From Paraburkholderia dilworthii (GTDB lineage Bacteria; Pseudomonadota; Gammaproteobacteria; Burkholderiales; Burkholderiaceae): a stretch of 64,000 bases of DNA. Position numbers and translations under genes: made by a program. Shown here piece after piece: positions 39,082 to 49,578 of the stretch; the stretch's first letter is position 1, and every line of letters begins with the position of its first letter. The notes under the pieces are model-generated. The model did no database searches and was not told the DNA's origin. It saw only the letters and a program-made list of their open reading frames with translations. The stretch lies in the NCBI RefSeq assembly GCF_000472525.1, contig NZ_AWZT01000013.1, positions 200-64,199 of the forward strand, in the 5' to 3' direction.

Positions 39082-39462
39082 TCAGCGCATGCGCGACGCG
39101 AACAACGCGCCTGCGATCAGCGCGACGCCGCCGACAATCGCCAACGTCTGCCACGGATTTTCATGGACATAGTCGTCGGCACCGGCGAGCGCTACACCGG
39201 CGCGTTCGCGTACCGCCTCGCGGGTGTCGTCCAAACGGGCGCGCGCCGTATCGAGCTGCTTGCGCAGCCTGCCGCGCAGCGCTACTGCATCGGCCTGGGT
39301 GCCGTCCGCCAGCGTGGACTCGAGTTCCGACATCAGCGTGCGAAGCTCGCCTGCAATGTCTTCGGCCGCATGGCGGCTGTGGCGGGCGATACGCCGCGCG
39401 CGGCGGCTCGTGCTGGTCCAGGATTCGCCGAGGGCGTCTCGCGTATTCGGAAGTGCTGTCAT
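39082..39462 (-). CDS. DUF883 (YqjD/ElaB-like) inner-membrane protein
   Basis: 126 residues. A mostly helical, charged N-terminal part (SRRARRIARHSRHAAEDIAGEL, then RKQLDTARARLDDTREAVRERAG) leads into a glycine-rich C-terminal membrane segment (WQTLAIVGGVALIAGALFASRMR), the tail-anchored architecture of YqjD/ElaB. E. coli relatives bind ribosomes in stationary phase. Start ATG 39462 is chosen; the longer GTG form adds 56 unlikely residues. No operon partner. Confidence 0.88.
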   Translation of the reverse strand: MTALPNTRDALGESWTSTSRRARRIARHSRHAAEDIAGELRTLMSELESTLADGTQADAVALRGRLRKQLDTARARLDDTREAVRERAGVALAGADDYVHENPWQTLAIVGGVALIAGALFASRMR

Positions 39463-39817
39463 GGTCGCTCCGTCGATGAGGGTAAAAAGGCCCACGTTCA
39501 CGGTTACGCTTAAACCACATCGCAACGCAGGAAACACCAGCAGAACGCAACTTCGGTGCCAAACGCAAACGCCCCGCGCGCGCAGGCGCAGCCGCGGATT
39601 GGTCAGCAGATATTGCACGAAGCGCAGCACCCGTGGGTCATATTTACAAACGCACGGACTGTGCTGCGCGCCGCATCGGTAAAGGCAGCGCAGCGCGTCT
39701 CACCATGCGCACAAAATAAAAAACGCCGCCATTGGATGAATGACGGCGTTGTTCAAGCCACGGGAATTCGACTACCCTAAACCCACGGCGTCGTTCGATC
39801 ATGCATCACGAACTGTG
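39463..39817. other. 355-base gap between DUF883 gene and ompW-like gene
   Basis: Apart from the ompW terminator at its right end, I see no gene, tRNA or repeat. The bases just above 39462 must hold the DUF883 promoter; I see no strong consensus boxes. An upstream GTG at 39630 in frame with the DUF883 gene is an unlikely start. Confidence 0.6.
39716..39750 (-). terminator. Terminator for the ompW-like gene
   Basis: On the - strand, AACGCCG (39750-39744) pairs with CGGCGTT (39728-39722), with CAT/ATG inside, and TTTTTATTTT follows. Confidence 0.75.
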
Positions 39818-40543
39818 TTAGAAGCGGTAACCGATATTGACGTAGGTAACGATGGGGTTCAGCTTGATCTTGGTTTGCGACTGCACGTTGAGCGTACCGA
39901 CCGGCGTCTTCGCCTGCGTGTTCAGTTTGGCCGTCGTGCTGAGCGGCAGGTACGACACCGAAACGCCCGCGAACCAGTGCTGATTGAATGCGTAAGTGAA
40001 ACCCGCATTAAACACCGGCTCCCACGAACTATCCGTAGTCACGCTGGTCGGACCATGCAGGACGTTTGCCTCGAACGCTCCGTTGGTGATCTTCTCGTCG
40101 GTGAACCAGATACGGCTCACGCCGATACCAAGATACGGACGGAAGGTGGCAGTTGGAGCGTTGAAGTAGTACTTGAACAGCAGCGTCGGGCTCCACTGCT
40201 TCGCCTGACCCAGCTTGCCGAATTGTGCGAGGTTGCCGGTGCCGTTCAGGTCGAACGAAGGCGGATAACCAATCACGAATTCAGTCGCAATGTGGTCGGT
40301 GATGAAGTAGCCCGCGGTCAGGCCGATGGTGTCGGCCGAACTGAGCGAGGCTCCGGTATTGGCTTCTGTGATGTTGGTCGGGCTGCCGCCGATGCTCGTC
40401 ACTCGCAGGGGCTCGCTACTCGATTGAGGCGCAAGATGGAACCAGCCTGTTGAGACGAAAAAGCTACCGGCCGATTGCGCGTGCGCTGCCGTTGTCATGC
40501 CGGCTAGTACCGCGGTCCCCACTACGGCCTGTTTTAATTTCAT
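39818..40543 (-). CDS. ompW: OmpW family outer-membrane protein
   Basis: Eight-stranded beta-barrel porin-like protein, 241 residues, with a signal peptide (MKLKQAVVGTAVLAG, cleavage after AAHAQ). OmpW signatures are GWFHLAPQSSS, the GLTAGYFITDHIATEFVIGYP strand pair, FRPYLGIGVS and the C-terminal TYVNIGYRF ending in Phe, which the BAM complex recognises. OmpW barrels take up small hydrophobic compounds. Start ATG 40543 has a GGAG SD. Confidence 0.93.
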   Translation of the reverse strand: MKLKQAVVGTAVLAGMTTAAHAQSAGSFFVSTGWFHLAPQSSSEPLRVTSIGGSPTNITEANTGASLSSADTIGLTAGYFITDHIATEFVIGYPPSFDLNGTGNLAQFGKLGQAKQWSPTLLFKYYFNAPTATFRPYLGIGVSRIWFTDEKITNGAFEANVLHGPTSVTTDSSWEPVFNAGFTYAFNQHWFAGVSVSYLPLSTTAKLNTQAKTPVGTLNVQSQTKIKLNPIVTYVNIGYRF

Positions 40544-40730
40544 ATGTGCTCCTCCAAAAAAGGCCCGCTCATTATGACCACAACGTTTGAAACTAACCAT
40601 ACGCGCCGGTTAGAGTTTTCTCCCTAAGCCGGGCGCGCTTGCTGGCCTGGCCGCGCCGCGTCGAATCTCCGGCGCATGCGGCTCTTCGGACCTTCGGGTA
40701 TGTACCAACGCGACTATCGGATACTTCAGC

Positions 40731-41438
40731 ATGGCACGGCTTGCACGTCTTTATGTTCCTGACCAGCCGCAGCACGTCATCCTCCGCGGACTCGATCAGC
40801 AGCCTGCGTTCGTCGACGACCAGGACTACGAACTGTTCATCGACTGTTTGAAAGCGGCTTCGCGCGATCACCACTTATCGATCCACGCTTATGCGTTGAT
40901 GCCGGGCGCGGTCCAACTGCTCGTCACTCCAACGGAGGAGTCGAGCCTGCCCAAAGCGATGCAGGCGGTGGGGCGTCGCTACGTGGCGCACTTTAACCGT
41001 CGCTACGCGCGGCGCGGTACGTTGTGGGAAGGGCGCTATCGCGCCACGGTGATCGAGGGCGAGCGGTATTTCCTGCTGGCGAGCCGCGTCGTCGAAATGT
41101 GCCCTGTGCGCATGCAGATCGCAAGCGCGCCGGAAGACTACCGTTGGTCGAGCTACCGTCATCACATCGGTCTCACGCTCGACAGCCTCATCACCGACCA
41201 CCCACTTTACTGGTCGCTCGGCAATACGCCGTTCGAGCGGCAGCGCGCGTACCGCGAACTCTGCGAGCAGCCGCTCGACGAGCGCGAGGCAAGCCAGCTT
41301 CAGCAGGCCACGTTAAAGGGCTGGGTGCTCGGCAGCGACACCTACCGAGAATGGGCGGCGCGCGCGGCGAACCGGCGAGTATCGCCGCTTCCGCGGGGAC
41401 GGCCGCGCAAGGTGCGTGAGACGCCGCAAACGCAGTAA
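40731..41438 (+). CDS. Degenerate REP-associated (Y1) transposase relative
   Basis: 235 residues with the fold signature of the Y1/TnpREP family: YVPDQPQHVILRG, the IHAYALMPG strand, RYVAHFNRRYARRGTLWEGRYRA, and the PEDYRWSSY motif. The HUH metal site, normally His-x-His after LMPN, reads GAVQ, and the usual catalytic Tyr before the NPVR-like motif is Val (SRVVEMCPVR). Catalysis is therefore unlikely, yet the frame is fully open. A basic tail (PRGRPRKVRE) could bind DNA. No inverted repeats or REP array flank it, and it lies upstream of gltB. Probably a domesticated DNA-binding protein. Confidence 0.88.
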   Translation: MARLARLYVPDQPQHVILRGLDQQPAFVDDQDYELFIDCLKAASRDHHLSIHAYALMPGAVQLLVTPTEESSLPKAMQAVGRRYVAHFNRRYARRGTLWEGRYRATVIEGERYFLLASRVVEMCPVRMQIASAPEDYRWSSYRHHIGLTLDSLITDHPLYWSLGNTPFERQRAYRELCEQPLDEREASQLQQATLKGWVLGSDTYREWAARAANRRVSPLPRGRPRKVRETPQTQ

Positions 41439-41466
41439 ACGATTCCAATCAAAGGTCTGCGTTCTG

Positions 41467-41495
41467 AACGGCATCGAGACATGCCGTTTTATTTT
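41467..41495 (+). terminator. Terminator after the transposase relative
   Basis: AACGGCAT (41467-41474) pairs with ATGCCGTT (41481-41488) around CGAGAC, followed by TTATTTT. It separates the gene from gltB. Confidence 0.8.
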
Positions 41496-41733
41496 GGCTT
41501 CATTTGATATGGCACCAATAAAAAACAATCGCAATGCACCAAATTGATAATTGGGGATCGAGCATAACGTTTTATTTGCTATTCCATTGATTCGTCGCGT
41601 ATATTCCGAATTCCGGCGTTTTTGGATGCGTACGGTGCCGCATCAGAAGCGCCTTCGCCGTTGCGGGTGTGCACGTGCGGCAATAGAAAAACGGATTAAA
41701 CGGCCTGTCCGGCCCCTCACAGACGGTGTCCCC

Positions 41734-44700
41734 ATGAACGATCACCAACAACCGGCTCATCCGGTTCCCGCCGCGCAAGGGTTGTACGACCCGCAAAACG
41801 AACATGACGCCTGCGGCGTCGGCTTTGTTGCCCACATCAAGGGCAAGAAGAGCCACGAGATCATCGAGCAAGGCCTGAAGATTCTCGAGAACCTCGACCA
41901 CCGGGGCGCCGTCGGCGCAGATCCGTTGATGGGCGACGGCGCCGGCATCCTGATCCAGATTCCGGACGGTTTTTATCGCGAGGAAATGGCAAAGCAGGGC
42001 GTGACGTTGCCGCCGTTCGGCGAATACGGCGTCGGCATGGTGTTCCTGCCGAAGGAACACGCGTCGCGTCTCGCCTGCGAACAGGAGCTCGAGCGCACGG
42101 TGAAGGCCGAAGGTCAGGTCGTGCTCGGCTGGCGCGATGTGCCGGTCGACCACACCATGCCGATCTCGCCGACCGTCAAGGCGAGCGAGCCGCTGATTCG
42201 CCAGATTTTCATCGGCCGCGGCAAGGACATCATGGTGACCGACGCGCTCGAACGGAAGCTGTACGTGATCCGCAAGACCGCGAGCCACCGCATCCAGGCG
42301 CTCAAGCTCAAGCACGGCAAGGAATACTTCGTGCCGTCGATGTCGGCGCGCACCGTCGTCTATAAAGGTCTGCTGCTGGCCGGCCAGGTCGGCGTGTACT
42401 ACCGCGACCTGCAGGACGAGCGCACCGTTTCGGCGCTCGCGCTCGTGCACCAGCGCTTCTCGACGAACACGTTCCCGGCGTGGGAACTGGCCCACCCGTA
42501 CCGGATGATCGCCCACAACGGCGAAATCAACACGGTGAAGGGCAACGTCAACTGGCTGAACGCCCGTACCGGCGCGATCGCGTCGCACGTGCTTGGCGAC
42601 GACCTGCCGAAGCTGTGGCCGCTGATCTATCCGGGCCAATCGGACACCGCCTCGTTCGACAACTGTCTCGAACTGCTGGTGATGGCCGGCTACCCGCTCG
42701 TCCACGCAATGATGATGATGATCCCCGAAGCCTGGGAACAGCACACGCTGATGGACGACAACCGCCGCGCGTTCTACGAATACCACGCCGCGATGATGGA
42801 ACCGTGGGACGGGCCCGCCGCGATCGCGTTCACCGACGGCCGCCAGATCGGCGCGACGCTCGACCGTAACGGCCTGCGCCCGGCGCGCTACATCGTCACG
42901 GATGACGACCTCGTCATCATGGCGTCGGAAGCGGGCACGCTGCCTATTCCCGAGTCGAAGATCGTCAAGAAGTGGCGCCTGCAACCGGGCAAGATGTTCC
43001 TGATCGACATGGAACACGGCCGCATCATCGACGACAAGGAACTGAAGGACAACCTCGCGAACGCGAAGCCGTACAAGAGCTGGATCGACGCCGTGCGCAT
43101 CAAGCTCGACGAAATCGAGGCGAAGGCGGAAGACGTCGCGACGGAACGGCGCGAAGCCGCTGCATTGCTGGACCGTCAGCAGGCGTTCGGCTACACGCAG
43201 GAAGACCTCAAGTTCCTGATGGCGCCGATGGCGCAAGCCGGTGAAGAAGCCGTCGGCTCGATGGGCAACGACTCGCCACTCGCGGTCATGTCCAACAAGA
43301 ACAAGACGCTCTATCACTACTTCAAGCAGTTGTTCGCGCAAGTCACGAACCCGCCGATCGACCCGATCCGTGAAAACATGGTGATGTCGCTCGTGTCGTT
43401 CGTCGGTCCGAAGCCGAACCTGCTGGACACGAACAACATCAACCCGCCGATGCGTCTTGAAGTGTCGCAGCCCGTGCTCGACTTCAAGGACATCGCCAAG
43501 ATCCGCGCGATCGATCAGTACACCGGCGGCAAGTTCAGCTCGTATGAACTGAACATCTGCTATCCGGTTGCATGGGGCAAGGAAGGCATCGAAGCGCGCC
43601 TCGCGTCGCTGTGCGCGGAAGCCGTCGATGCAGTCAAGTCCGGCTACAACATGCTGATCGTGTCGGACCGCAAGACGGACCGCGACAACGTGGCGATTCC
43701 GGCGCTGCTGGCGACCGCCGCCATCCACACGCACCTCGTGCAGCATGGTCTGCGCACGAGCGCGGGTCTCGTCGTGGAAACCGGCTCGGCGCGTGAAACG
43801 CATCATTTCGCGCTGCTCGCAGGCTACGGCGCGGAAGCTGTGCACCCGTACCTCGCGATGGAAACGCTCGGTCAGCTCGCAGCCGGTCTGAAGGGCGACC
43901 TGTCGCCGGAGAAAGCCGTCTACAACTTCACGAAGGCGGTCGGCAAGGGCTTGCAGAAGGTCATGTCCAAGATGGGCATTTCGACCTACATGTCGTACAC
44001 CGGCGCGCAGATTTTCGAAGCGGTCGGCCTGGCTGAAGACCTCGTGCAGAAGTACTTCAAGGGCACGTCGTCGAAGGTCGGCGGCATTGGTCTGTTCGAC
44101 GTCGCGGAAGAAGCGATCCGTCTGCACCGCGACGCGTTCGGCGACAACCCGGTTCTCGCGAACATGCTCGACGCGGGCGGCGAGTACGCCTACCGCGTGC
44201 GCGGCGAAGAACACATGTGGACGCCGGATGCGATCGCCAAGCTGCAACACTCGGCGCGCAGCAATTCGTATCAGACGTACAAGGAATACGCGCATCTGAT
44301 CAACGACCAGACCAAGCGTCACATGACGTTCCGCGGCCTGTTCGAGTTCAAGCTCGATCCGACCAAAGCGATTCCGCTCGACGAAGTGGAACCGGCAAAG
44401 GAAATCGTCAAGCGTTTTGCCACCGGCGCGATGTCGCTCGGCTCGATCAGCACCGAAGCGCACGCCACGCTGGCGGTCGCGATGAACCGCATCGGCGGCA
44501 AGTCGAACACCGGCGAAGGCGGCGAGGACGAAAACCGCTATCGCAACGAACTGCGCGGCATTCCGATCAAGAACGGCGACACGATGAAGTCGGTGATCGG
44601 CGACGAAGTGATCGTCGACATTCCATTGAAAGACGGCGATTCGCTGCGCTCGAAGATCAAGCAGGTGGCGTCCGGCCGCTTCGGCGTGACGGCGGAATAT

Positions 44701-46437
44701 CTTGCGTCGGCCGATCAGATCCAGATCAAGATGGCGCAAGGCGCGAAGCCGGGCGAGGGCGGCCAGTTGCCGGGCCACAAGGTGTCGGAATACATCGGCA
44801 AGCTGCGTTATTCGGTGCCGGGTGTCGGCCTCATTTCGCCGCCGCCGCACCACGACATCTACTCGATTGAAGATCTGGCGCAGCTCATTCACGACCTGAA
44901 GAATGCGAATCCGGCGGCTAGCGTGTCGGTGAAGCTGGTGTCGGAGTCGGGCGTCGGCACGGTGGCCGCAGGTGTCGCCAAGGCGAAGGCGGACCACGTC
45001 GTGATCGCAGGCCACGACGGCGGCACCGGAGCGTCGCCGCTGTCGTCGATCAAGCATGCCGGCACGCCGTGGGAACTGGGTCTCGCGGAAACACAGCAGA
45101 CGCTGGTGCTCAACCAGCTGCGCGGGCGTATCCGGGTGCAGGCCGACGGTCAGATGAAGACCGGCCGCGACGTCGTGATCGGCGCGCTGCTCGGCGCCGA
45201 CGAGTTCGGTTTCGCGACGGCGCCGCTCGTCGTCGAAGGCTGCATCATGATGCGCAAGTGCCACCTGAACACCTGCCCGGTCGGCGTTGCAACGCAAGAT
45301 CCGGTGCTGCGGGCCAAGTTCAAGGGGCAGCCGGAACACGTGGTGAACTTCTTCTTTTTCGTCGCCGAAGAAGCGCGCGAAATCATGGCGCAACTGGGTA
45401 TCCGCAAGTTCGACGACCTGATCGGTCACGCCGAACTGCTCGACACGAAGAAGGGCATCGAGCACTGGAAGGCGAAGGGTCTCGACTTTTCGCGCGTGTT
45501 CTATCTGCCGCACGTGCCGGCCGAAGTCGCGCGCAAGCATGTGGAAGAGCAGGATCACGGTCTAGACCGCGCACTCGATCACACGCTGATCGAAAAGGCG
45601 AAGGCGGCCATCGAGAAGGGCGAGCATGTGTCGTTCATCCAGCCGGTGCGCAACGTCAATCGTACGGTCGGCGCGATGCTGTCCGGCACGATCGCAAAGA
45701 AGTACGGCCACGACGGCTTGCCCGACGACACGGTCCACATCCAGTTGAAGGGCACCGCGGGCCAGAGCTTCGGCGCGTTCCTCGCCAAAGGCATCACGCT
45801 GGATCTGGTCGGCGACGGCAACGACTACGTTGGCAAGGGTTTGTCGGGCGGGCGCATCATCATCCGTCCCACAAACGATTTCCGCGGCAAGTCGGAAGAG
45901 AACATCATCTGCGGCAACACGGTGATGTACGGCGCGATCGAAGGCGAAGCGTTCTTCCGCGGCGTGGCGGGCGAGCGTTTCTGCGTGCGTAACTCGGGCG
46001 CGACGGCGGTTGTCGAAGGCACCGGCGACCACGGCTGCGAATACATGACGGGCGGCACGGTCGTCGTGCTCGGCGAAACCGGCCGTAACTTCGCGGCGGG
46101 CATGTCGGGCGGCATCGCTTATGTGTACGACCCGGATAACACGTTCGCGGGCAAGTGCAACAAGTCGATGGTCGCGCTCGATCCGGTTCTGCAACAGGCC
46201 GAGCAGGAGCGCACGGTCGACCGTGGCCTGTGGCACGCCGGCACGACGGACGAAGCGCTGCTCAAGGGCCTCGTCGAGCGTCACTTCCAGTTCACCGGCT
46301 CGCCGCGTGCAAAGGCGCTGCTGGAAAACTGGGACGCGTCGCGCCGTCAATTCGTGAAGGTGTTCCCGACCGAATACAAGCGCGCGCTGGGCGAAATGGC
46401 AGCGAAGAAGGCGAACAAGGAAGTCCTCGCCGCTTAA
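41734..46437 (+). CDS. gltB: Glutamate synthase (NADPH) large subunit
   Basis: Converts glutamine and 2-oxoglutarate to two glutamates, 1,567 residues. A propeptide of 26 residues precedes the class II amidotransferase Cys27 (CGVGFVAH). A central domain and the FMN/TIM-barrel synthase domain follow, with 3Fe-4S cysteines in [15 protein letters not shown]. The C-terminal GXGXG beta-helix ([23 protein letters not shown]) is complete. ATG 41734 is preferred to the in-frame 41551 because the propeptide then has normal length. The leader of about 200 bases is AT-rich. Confidence 0.98.
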   Translation: MNDHQQPAHPVPAAQGLYDPQNEHDACGVGFVAHIKGKKSHEIIEQGLKILENLDHRGAVGADPLMGDGAGILIQIPDGFYREEMAKQGVTLPPFGEYGVGMVFLPKEHASRLACEQELERTVKAEGQVVLGWRDVPVDHTMPISPTVKASEPLIRQIFIGRGKDIMVTDALERKLYVIRKTASHRIQALKLKHGKEYFVPSMSARTVVYKGLLLAGQVGVYYRDLQDERTVSALALVHQRFSTNTFPAWELAHPYRMIAHNGEINTVKGNVNWLNARTGAIASHVLGDDLPKLWPLIYPGQSDTASFDNCLELLVMAGYPLVHAMMMMIPEAWEQHTLMDDNRRAFYEYHAAMMEPWDGPAAIAFTDGRQIGATLDRNGLRPARYIVTDDDLVIMASEAGTLPIPESKIVKKWRLQPGKMFLIDMEHGRIIDDKELKDNLANAKPYKSWIDAVRIKLDEIEAKAEDVATERREAAALLDRQQAFGYTQEDLKFLMAPMAQAGEEAVGSMGNDSPLAVMSNKNKTLYHYFKQLFAQVTNPPIDPIRENMVMSLVSFVGPKPNLLDTNNINPPMRLEVSQPVLDFKDIAKIRAIDQYTGGKFSSYELNICYPVAWGKEGIEARLASLCAEAVDAVKSGYNMLIVSDRKTDRDNVAIPALLATAAIHTHLVQHGLRTSAGLVVETGSARETHHFALLAGYGAEAVHPYLAMETLGQLAAGLKGDLSPEKAVYNFTKAVGKGLQKVMSKMGISTYMSYTGAQIFEAVGLAEDLVQKYFKGTSSKVGGIGLFDVAEEAIRLHRDAFGDNPVLANMLDAGGEYAYRVRGEEHMWTPDAIAKLQHSARSNSYQTYKEYAHLINDQTKRHMTFRGLFEFKLDPTKAIPLDEVEPAKEIVKRFATGAMSLGSISTEAHATLAVAMNRIGGKSNTGEGGEDENRYRNELRGIPIKNGDTMKSVIGDEVIVDIPLKDGDSLRSKIKQVASGRFGVTAEYLASADQIQIKMAQGAKPGEGGQLPGHKVSEYIGKLRYSVPGVGLISPPPHHDIYSIEDLAQLIHDLKNANPAASVSVKLVSESGVGTVAAGVAKAKADHVVIAGHDGGTGASPLSSIKHAGTPWELGLAETQQTLVLNQLRGRIRVQADGQMKTGRDVVIGALLGADEFGFATAPLVVEGCIMMRKCHLNTCPVGVATQDPVLRAKFKGQPEHVVNFFFFVAEEAREIMAQLGIRKFDDLIGHAELLDTKKGIEHWKAKGLDFSRVFYLPHVPAEVARKHVEEQDHGLDRALDHTLIEKAKAAIEKGEHVSFIQPVRNVNRTVGAMLSGTIAKKYGHDGLPDDTVHIQLKGTAGQSFGAFLAKGITLDLVGDGNDYVGKGLSGGRIIIRPTNDFRGKSEENIICGNTVMYGAIEGEAFFRGVAGERFCVRNSGATAVVEGTGDHGCEYMTGGTVVVLGETGRNFAAGMSGGIAYVYDPDNTFAGKCNKSMVALDPVLQQAEQERTVDRGLWHAGTTDEALLKGLVERHFQFTGSPRAKALLENWDASRRQFVKVFPTEYKRALGEMAAKKANKEVLAA

Positions 46438-46563
46438 CTGCTGACCGTTCGCTGATTGTTTCCCGACAGCAGAGCCACCTTTAGCCGTACCCGCCGCCGC
46501 TCGGTGATCCGACGCGCGGCGGGTTCAGATCACCCCCTAGATACAGATAGAGAAGAGAACCAC

Positions 46564-48033
46564 ATGGGCAAGGCAACCGGTTTTCTCGAGTTCGAGCGCC
46601 GCCACGAGGCGTACGAAGCTCCGCTCACGCGTGTGAAGCACTACAAGGAATTCGTCGCGGCACTCACCGACGACGAAGCGAAAATTCAAGGCGCACGTTG
46701 CATGGACTGCGGCATTCCGTTCTGCAACAACGGCTGCCCGGTGAACAACATCATTCCGGACTTCAACGACCTGGTGTTCCATCAGGACTGGAAGAACGCG
46801 ATTGAAGTGCTGCACTCCACGAACAACTTCCCGGAGTTCACGGGCCGCATCTGTCCGGCACCGTGTGAAGCGGCATGCACGCTCGGCATCAACGACGATC
46901 CGGTCGGCATCAAGTCGCTCGAACACGCGATCATCGACAAGGCATGGGCCGAAGGCTGGGTCGCGCCGCAGCCGCCGAAGCACAAGACCGGCAAGAAGGT
47001 TGCGGTGATCGGCTCCGGCCCCGCCGGTCTCGCGGTCGCGCAGCAACTCGCGCGCGCCGGCCACGATGTGACGGTGTTCGAGAAGAACGACCGCATCGGC
47101 GGCCTGCTGCGTTACGGCATTCCCGACTTCAAGCTGGAAAAGTGGCTGATCGATCGCCGCATGCGCCAGATGGAGGCAGAAGGCGTGACGTTCCGCGCGA
47201 ACGTGTTCGTCGGCAAGCCCGATTCGCTGCCGCCTTACATTGGCAACACGGCGAAGGAAACTGTCACGCCGGACCAGTTGAAGGAAGACTTCGACGCGGT
47301 CGTGATCGCGGGCGGTTCGGAAACGCCGCGCGATCTGCCGGTGCCGGGCCGTGAGCTCGAAGGCATCCATTACGCGATGGAATTCCTGCCGCAGCAGAAC
47401 AAGGTGAATGCCGGCGACAAGGTCGCGAACCAGTTGCTCGCGAAGGGCAAGCACGTGGTCGTGATCGGCGGCGGCGACACCGGTTCGGACTGCGTGGGCA
47501 CGTCGAACCGTCACGGCGCGAAGAGCGTTACGCAATTCGAACTGCTGCCGCAGCCGCCGGAAGAAGAGAACAAGCCGCTCGTGTGGCCGTACTGGCCGAT
47601 CAAGCTGCGCACGTCGTCCTCGCATGACGAAGGCTGCTCGCGCGATTGGGCTGTCGCCACCAAGCGCCTCGAAGGCAAGAACGGCAAGGTCGAGAAGCTG
47701 ATCGCGGCGCGCGTCGAATGGAAGGACGGCAAGATGCAGGAAGTGCCGGGCTCGGAATTCGAAATGAAGGCCGATCTCGTACTGCTCGCGATGGGCTTCA
47801 CGCAGCCGGTGTCGCCGGTGCTCGAAGCGTTCGGCGTCGACAAGGATGCGCGCGGCAACGTGCGTGCCTCGACCGAAGGCGACAAGGCGTACTACACGTC
47901 GGTGGACAAGGTGTTCACTGCCGGCGATATGCGTCGCGGCCAGTCGCTGGTGGTGTGGGCAATCCGCGAAGGCCGTCAGTGTGCGCGTTCGGTCGACGCT
48001 TTCCTGATGGGCCGTTCGGACCTGCCGCGCTAA
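46564..48033 (+). CDS. gltD: Glutamate synthase (NADPH) small subunit
   Basis: Supplies electrons from NADPH to GltB, 489 residues. N-terminal Cys clusters for two 4Fe-4S centres are visible ([19 protein letters not shown] and [13 protein letters not shown]). An FAD site ([22 protein letters not shown]) and an NADPH site ([17 protein letters not shown]) follow, with the C-terminal FAD motif [20 protein letters not shown] 46564, 126 bases after gltB. Operon with gltB. Confidence 0.98.
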   Translation: MGKATGFLEFERRHEAYEAPLTRVKHYKEFVAALTDDEAKIQGARCMDCGIPFCNNGCPVNNIIPDFNDLVFHQDWKNAIEVLHSTNNFPEFTGRICPAPCEAACTLGINDDPVGIKSLEHAIIDKAWAEGWVAPQPPKHKTGKKVAVIGSGPAGLAVAQQLARAGHDVTVFEKNDRIGGLLRYGIPDFKLEKWLIDRRMRQMEAEGVTFRANVFVGKPDSLPPYIGNTAKETVTPDQLKEDFDAVVIAGGSETPRDLPVPGRELEGIHYAMEFLPQQNKVNAGDKVANQLLAKGKHVVVIGGGDTGSDCVGTSNRHGAKSVTQFELLPQPPEEENKPLVWPYWPIKLRTSSSHDEGCSRDWAVATKRLEGKNGKVEKLIAARVEWKDGKMQEVPGSEFEMKADLVLLAMGFTQPVSPVLEAFGVDKDARGNVRASTEGDKAYYTSVDKVFTAGDMRRGQSLVVWAIREGRQCARSVDAFLMGRSDLPR

Positions 48034-48169
48034 TCGTCGCTGCCGGTCTGCGGCAACTGTAGTTCGTAGCGCCAAGCCGGCTAATGCTTGCGGGAAGAGG
48101 TGGAGACGACGGCGTGCCGGGTAAGCGGTAAGCGGCACACCGAGGCGGTACACAAAGCGGTAAAAACAG

Positions 48170-48203
48170 AGCCGGGCGCCCGAGAGGGTGACCCGGCTTT
48201 TTA
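48170..48203. terminator. Terminator between gltD and the dadA-like gene
   Basis: AGCCGGG (48170-48176) pairs with CCCGGCT (48192-48198), then TTTT. An A-run lies close on the other side, so it may also serve the convergent - strand gene. Confidence 0.7.
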
Positions 48204-48234
48204 ACGTGCGTTTCCTGACACTTAGTTCGCAACG

Positions 48235-49548
48235 TTACTTTCCATAACGCGCCAGCGTCAGCCCGTCGAGATCGATTTCCGGCTTGCGCTGCGTGACCAG
48301 ATCGGCGACCACGCGCGCCGAGCCCATCGACATCGCCCAGCCTGTCGAGCCGTGGCCGAGATTGAGCCACACATTGTCGATGCCAGACGGTCCGAGCAAT
48401 GGCGCGCCGTCGGGCGTCATCGGGCGGCGGCCCACCCAGAAATGCGCCGACCTCGGCGCGGCGGCGTGCGGAAACCAGTCGCCCAGCACTTTCATCAGCG
48501 TCTGCAAGGCCTGCTCGCGCAATGTGGCCTGGCGATTGCCCAGTTCCGCCGTGCCCGCCACCCGCAGGTTGTTGCCGAAGCGCGTGATCGCTGTCTTCAG
48601 CGACTCGTCCATGAGTGCGGCGCGCGGGGCCTTTTCATCGTCGATGACGGGCAGCGTCGCCGAATAGCCCTTCACCGGATAGAGCGGCACCTTCACGCCG
48701 AGCGGCGCAAGGAGTGCCGCACTGTCGACGCCCAGCGCCACCACGACGCTATCCGCCGGCACGGTCTCGCCGCTGCGCCCGCCGGCGTTTGCACCGACGT
48801 TTGCACCGCCCTGTTCCCCACCGCTTTCACTTTGGACACGCACGCCGCGCACCGCACCGCCTTGCACATCGAGCGATGTCACGCGAGTGTCGAAGCGAAA
48901 CCGAACCCCGTTGCGCTCGCAGATCGCGCGCAGTTCGCGAGTGAAGCGCGCGCAGTCGCCGGCTTCGTCGTCGGGAAGATGAATGCCCGACAGCGGAGTG
49001 ACGCGCGCCCAGCGCAAGCCGGGCTCGATATCGACGCATTGCGCGGCGCTCACTTCCCGATACGCGATGCCCGCGTCGCGCAGCACAGCCAGCGCCGGTT
49101 GCGCGAGTTCGGCGTCGTACTCGCTGCGAAAGAGTTGCAGATAGCCTTGGCTGCGCCCGTAGTCGAACGGATGATGGCTACGGAATTCGTGCAGGCATTC
49201 GCGGCTGTAGTAGGCGATACGCTGCATCCGCTGCTTGTTGACGCGAAAACGTTCGAGGTCGCATTCGCGCAGCCAGCGCGCGATCCAGCGCCATTGAGCC
49301 GGGTCGAAGGTCGGACGGAAGATCAGTGGCGAAGCCGGCTTGAACAGATACTTGAGGATCTTGGCTGGCATGCCCGGCGCGGCCCACGGCGTCACGTAGC
49401 CGGGCGCGATCACGCCCGCGTTGCCGAAACTCGTGGCGAGCGCGACGTCCGGTTCGCGCTCGATCAGCGTGACCTCGCAGCCTTGCTGGCGCAGGTAGAA
49501 AGCAGTGGCGACGCCGATCACGCCGCCCCCCAGAACAATCGTTTTCAT
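48235..49548 (-). CDS. D-amino acid dehydrogenase, DadA-like
   Basis: FAD-dependent membrane-associated dehydrogenase that converts D-amino acids to 2-oxo acids, 437 residues. The dinucleotide fold IVLGGGVIGVATAFYLRQQG opens the protein; the family motif TSFGNAGVIAPGYVTPWAAPG and the C-terminal GRRPMTPDGAPLLG and NLGHGSTGWAM follow. Around residues 245-265 a Gly-rich insert (GGANVGANAGG) is encoded partly by a 12-base duplication. Several DadA paralogues exist in this family, so the exact substrate is open. Likely co-transcribed with the MFS gene upstream (30-base gap). Confidence 0.88.
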   Translation of the reverse strand: MKTIVLGGGVIGVATAFYLRQQGCEVTLIEREPDVALATSFGNAGVIAPGYVTPWAAPGMPAKILKYLFKPASPLIFRPTFDPAQWRWIARWLRECDLERFRVNKQRMQRIAYYSRECLHEFRSHHPFDYGRSQGYLQLFRSEYDAELAQPALAVLRDAGIAYREVSAAQCVDIEPGLRWARVTPLSGIHLPDDEAGDCARFTRELRAICERNGVRFRFDTRVTSLDVQGGAVRGVRVQSESGGEQGGANVGANAGGRSGETVPADSVVVALGVDSAALLAPLGVKVPLYPVKGYSATLPVIDDEKAPRAALMDESLKTAITRFGNNLRVAGTAELGNRQATLREQALQTLMKVLGDWFPHAAAPRSAHFWVGRRPMTPDGAPLLGPSGIDNVWLNLGHGSTGWAMSMGSARVVADLVTQRKPEIDLDGLTLARYGK

Positions 49549-49578
49549 GTGCTTATACGGCAAAGATCAGCAGCGATG

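Noticed and set aside
40731..41438. Active insertion sequence
   Set aside because: No terminal inverted repeats or target duplication, and the HUH and Tyr residues are gone; treated as a domesticated relative.
41510..41524. Sigma-54 (-24/-12) promoter before gltB
   Set aside because: A TGGCAC element is present, but the -12 TTGC is missing (AAAA at the right distance), so I do not call it.
41572..45558. Very long open frame (over 1,300 codons) on the - strand opposite gltB
   Set aside because: A by-product of high-GC codon use in gltB. Its translation is Arg/His/Val-rich without family motifs, and gltB on the + strand is certain. Similar antisense frames opposite mrcA, hemB, rplB, rplE-rplR and lysA were rejected for the same reason.
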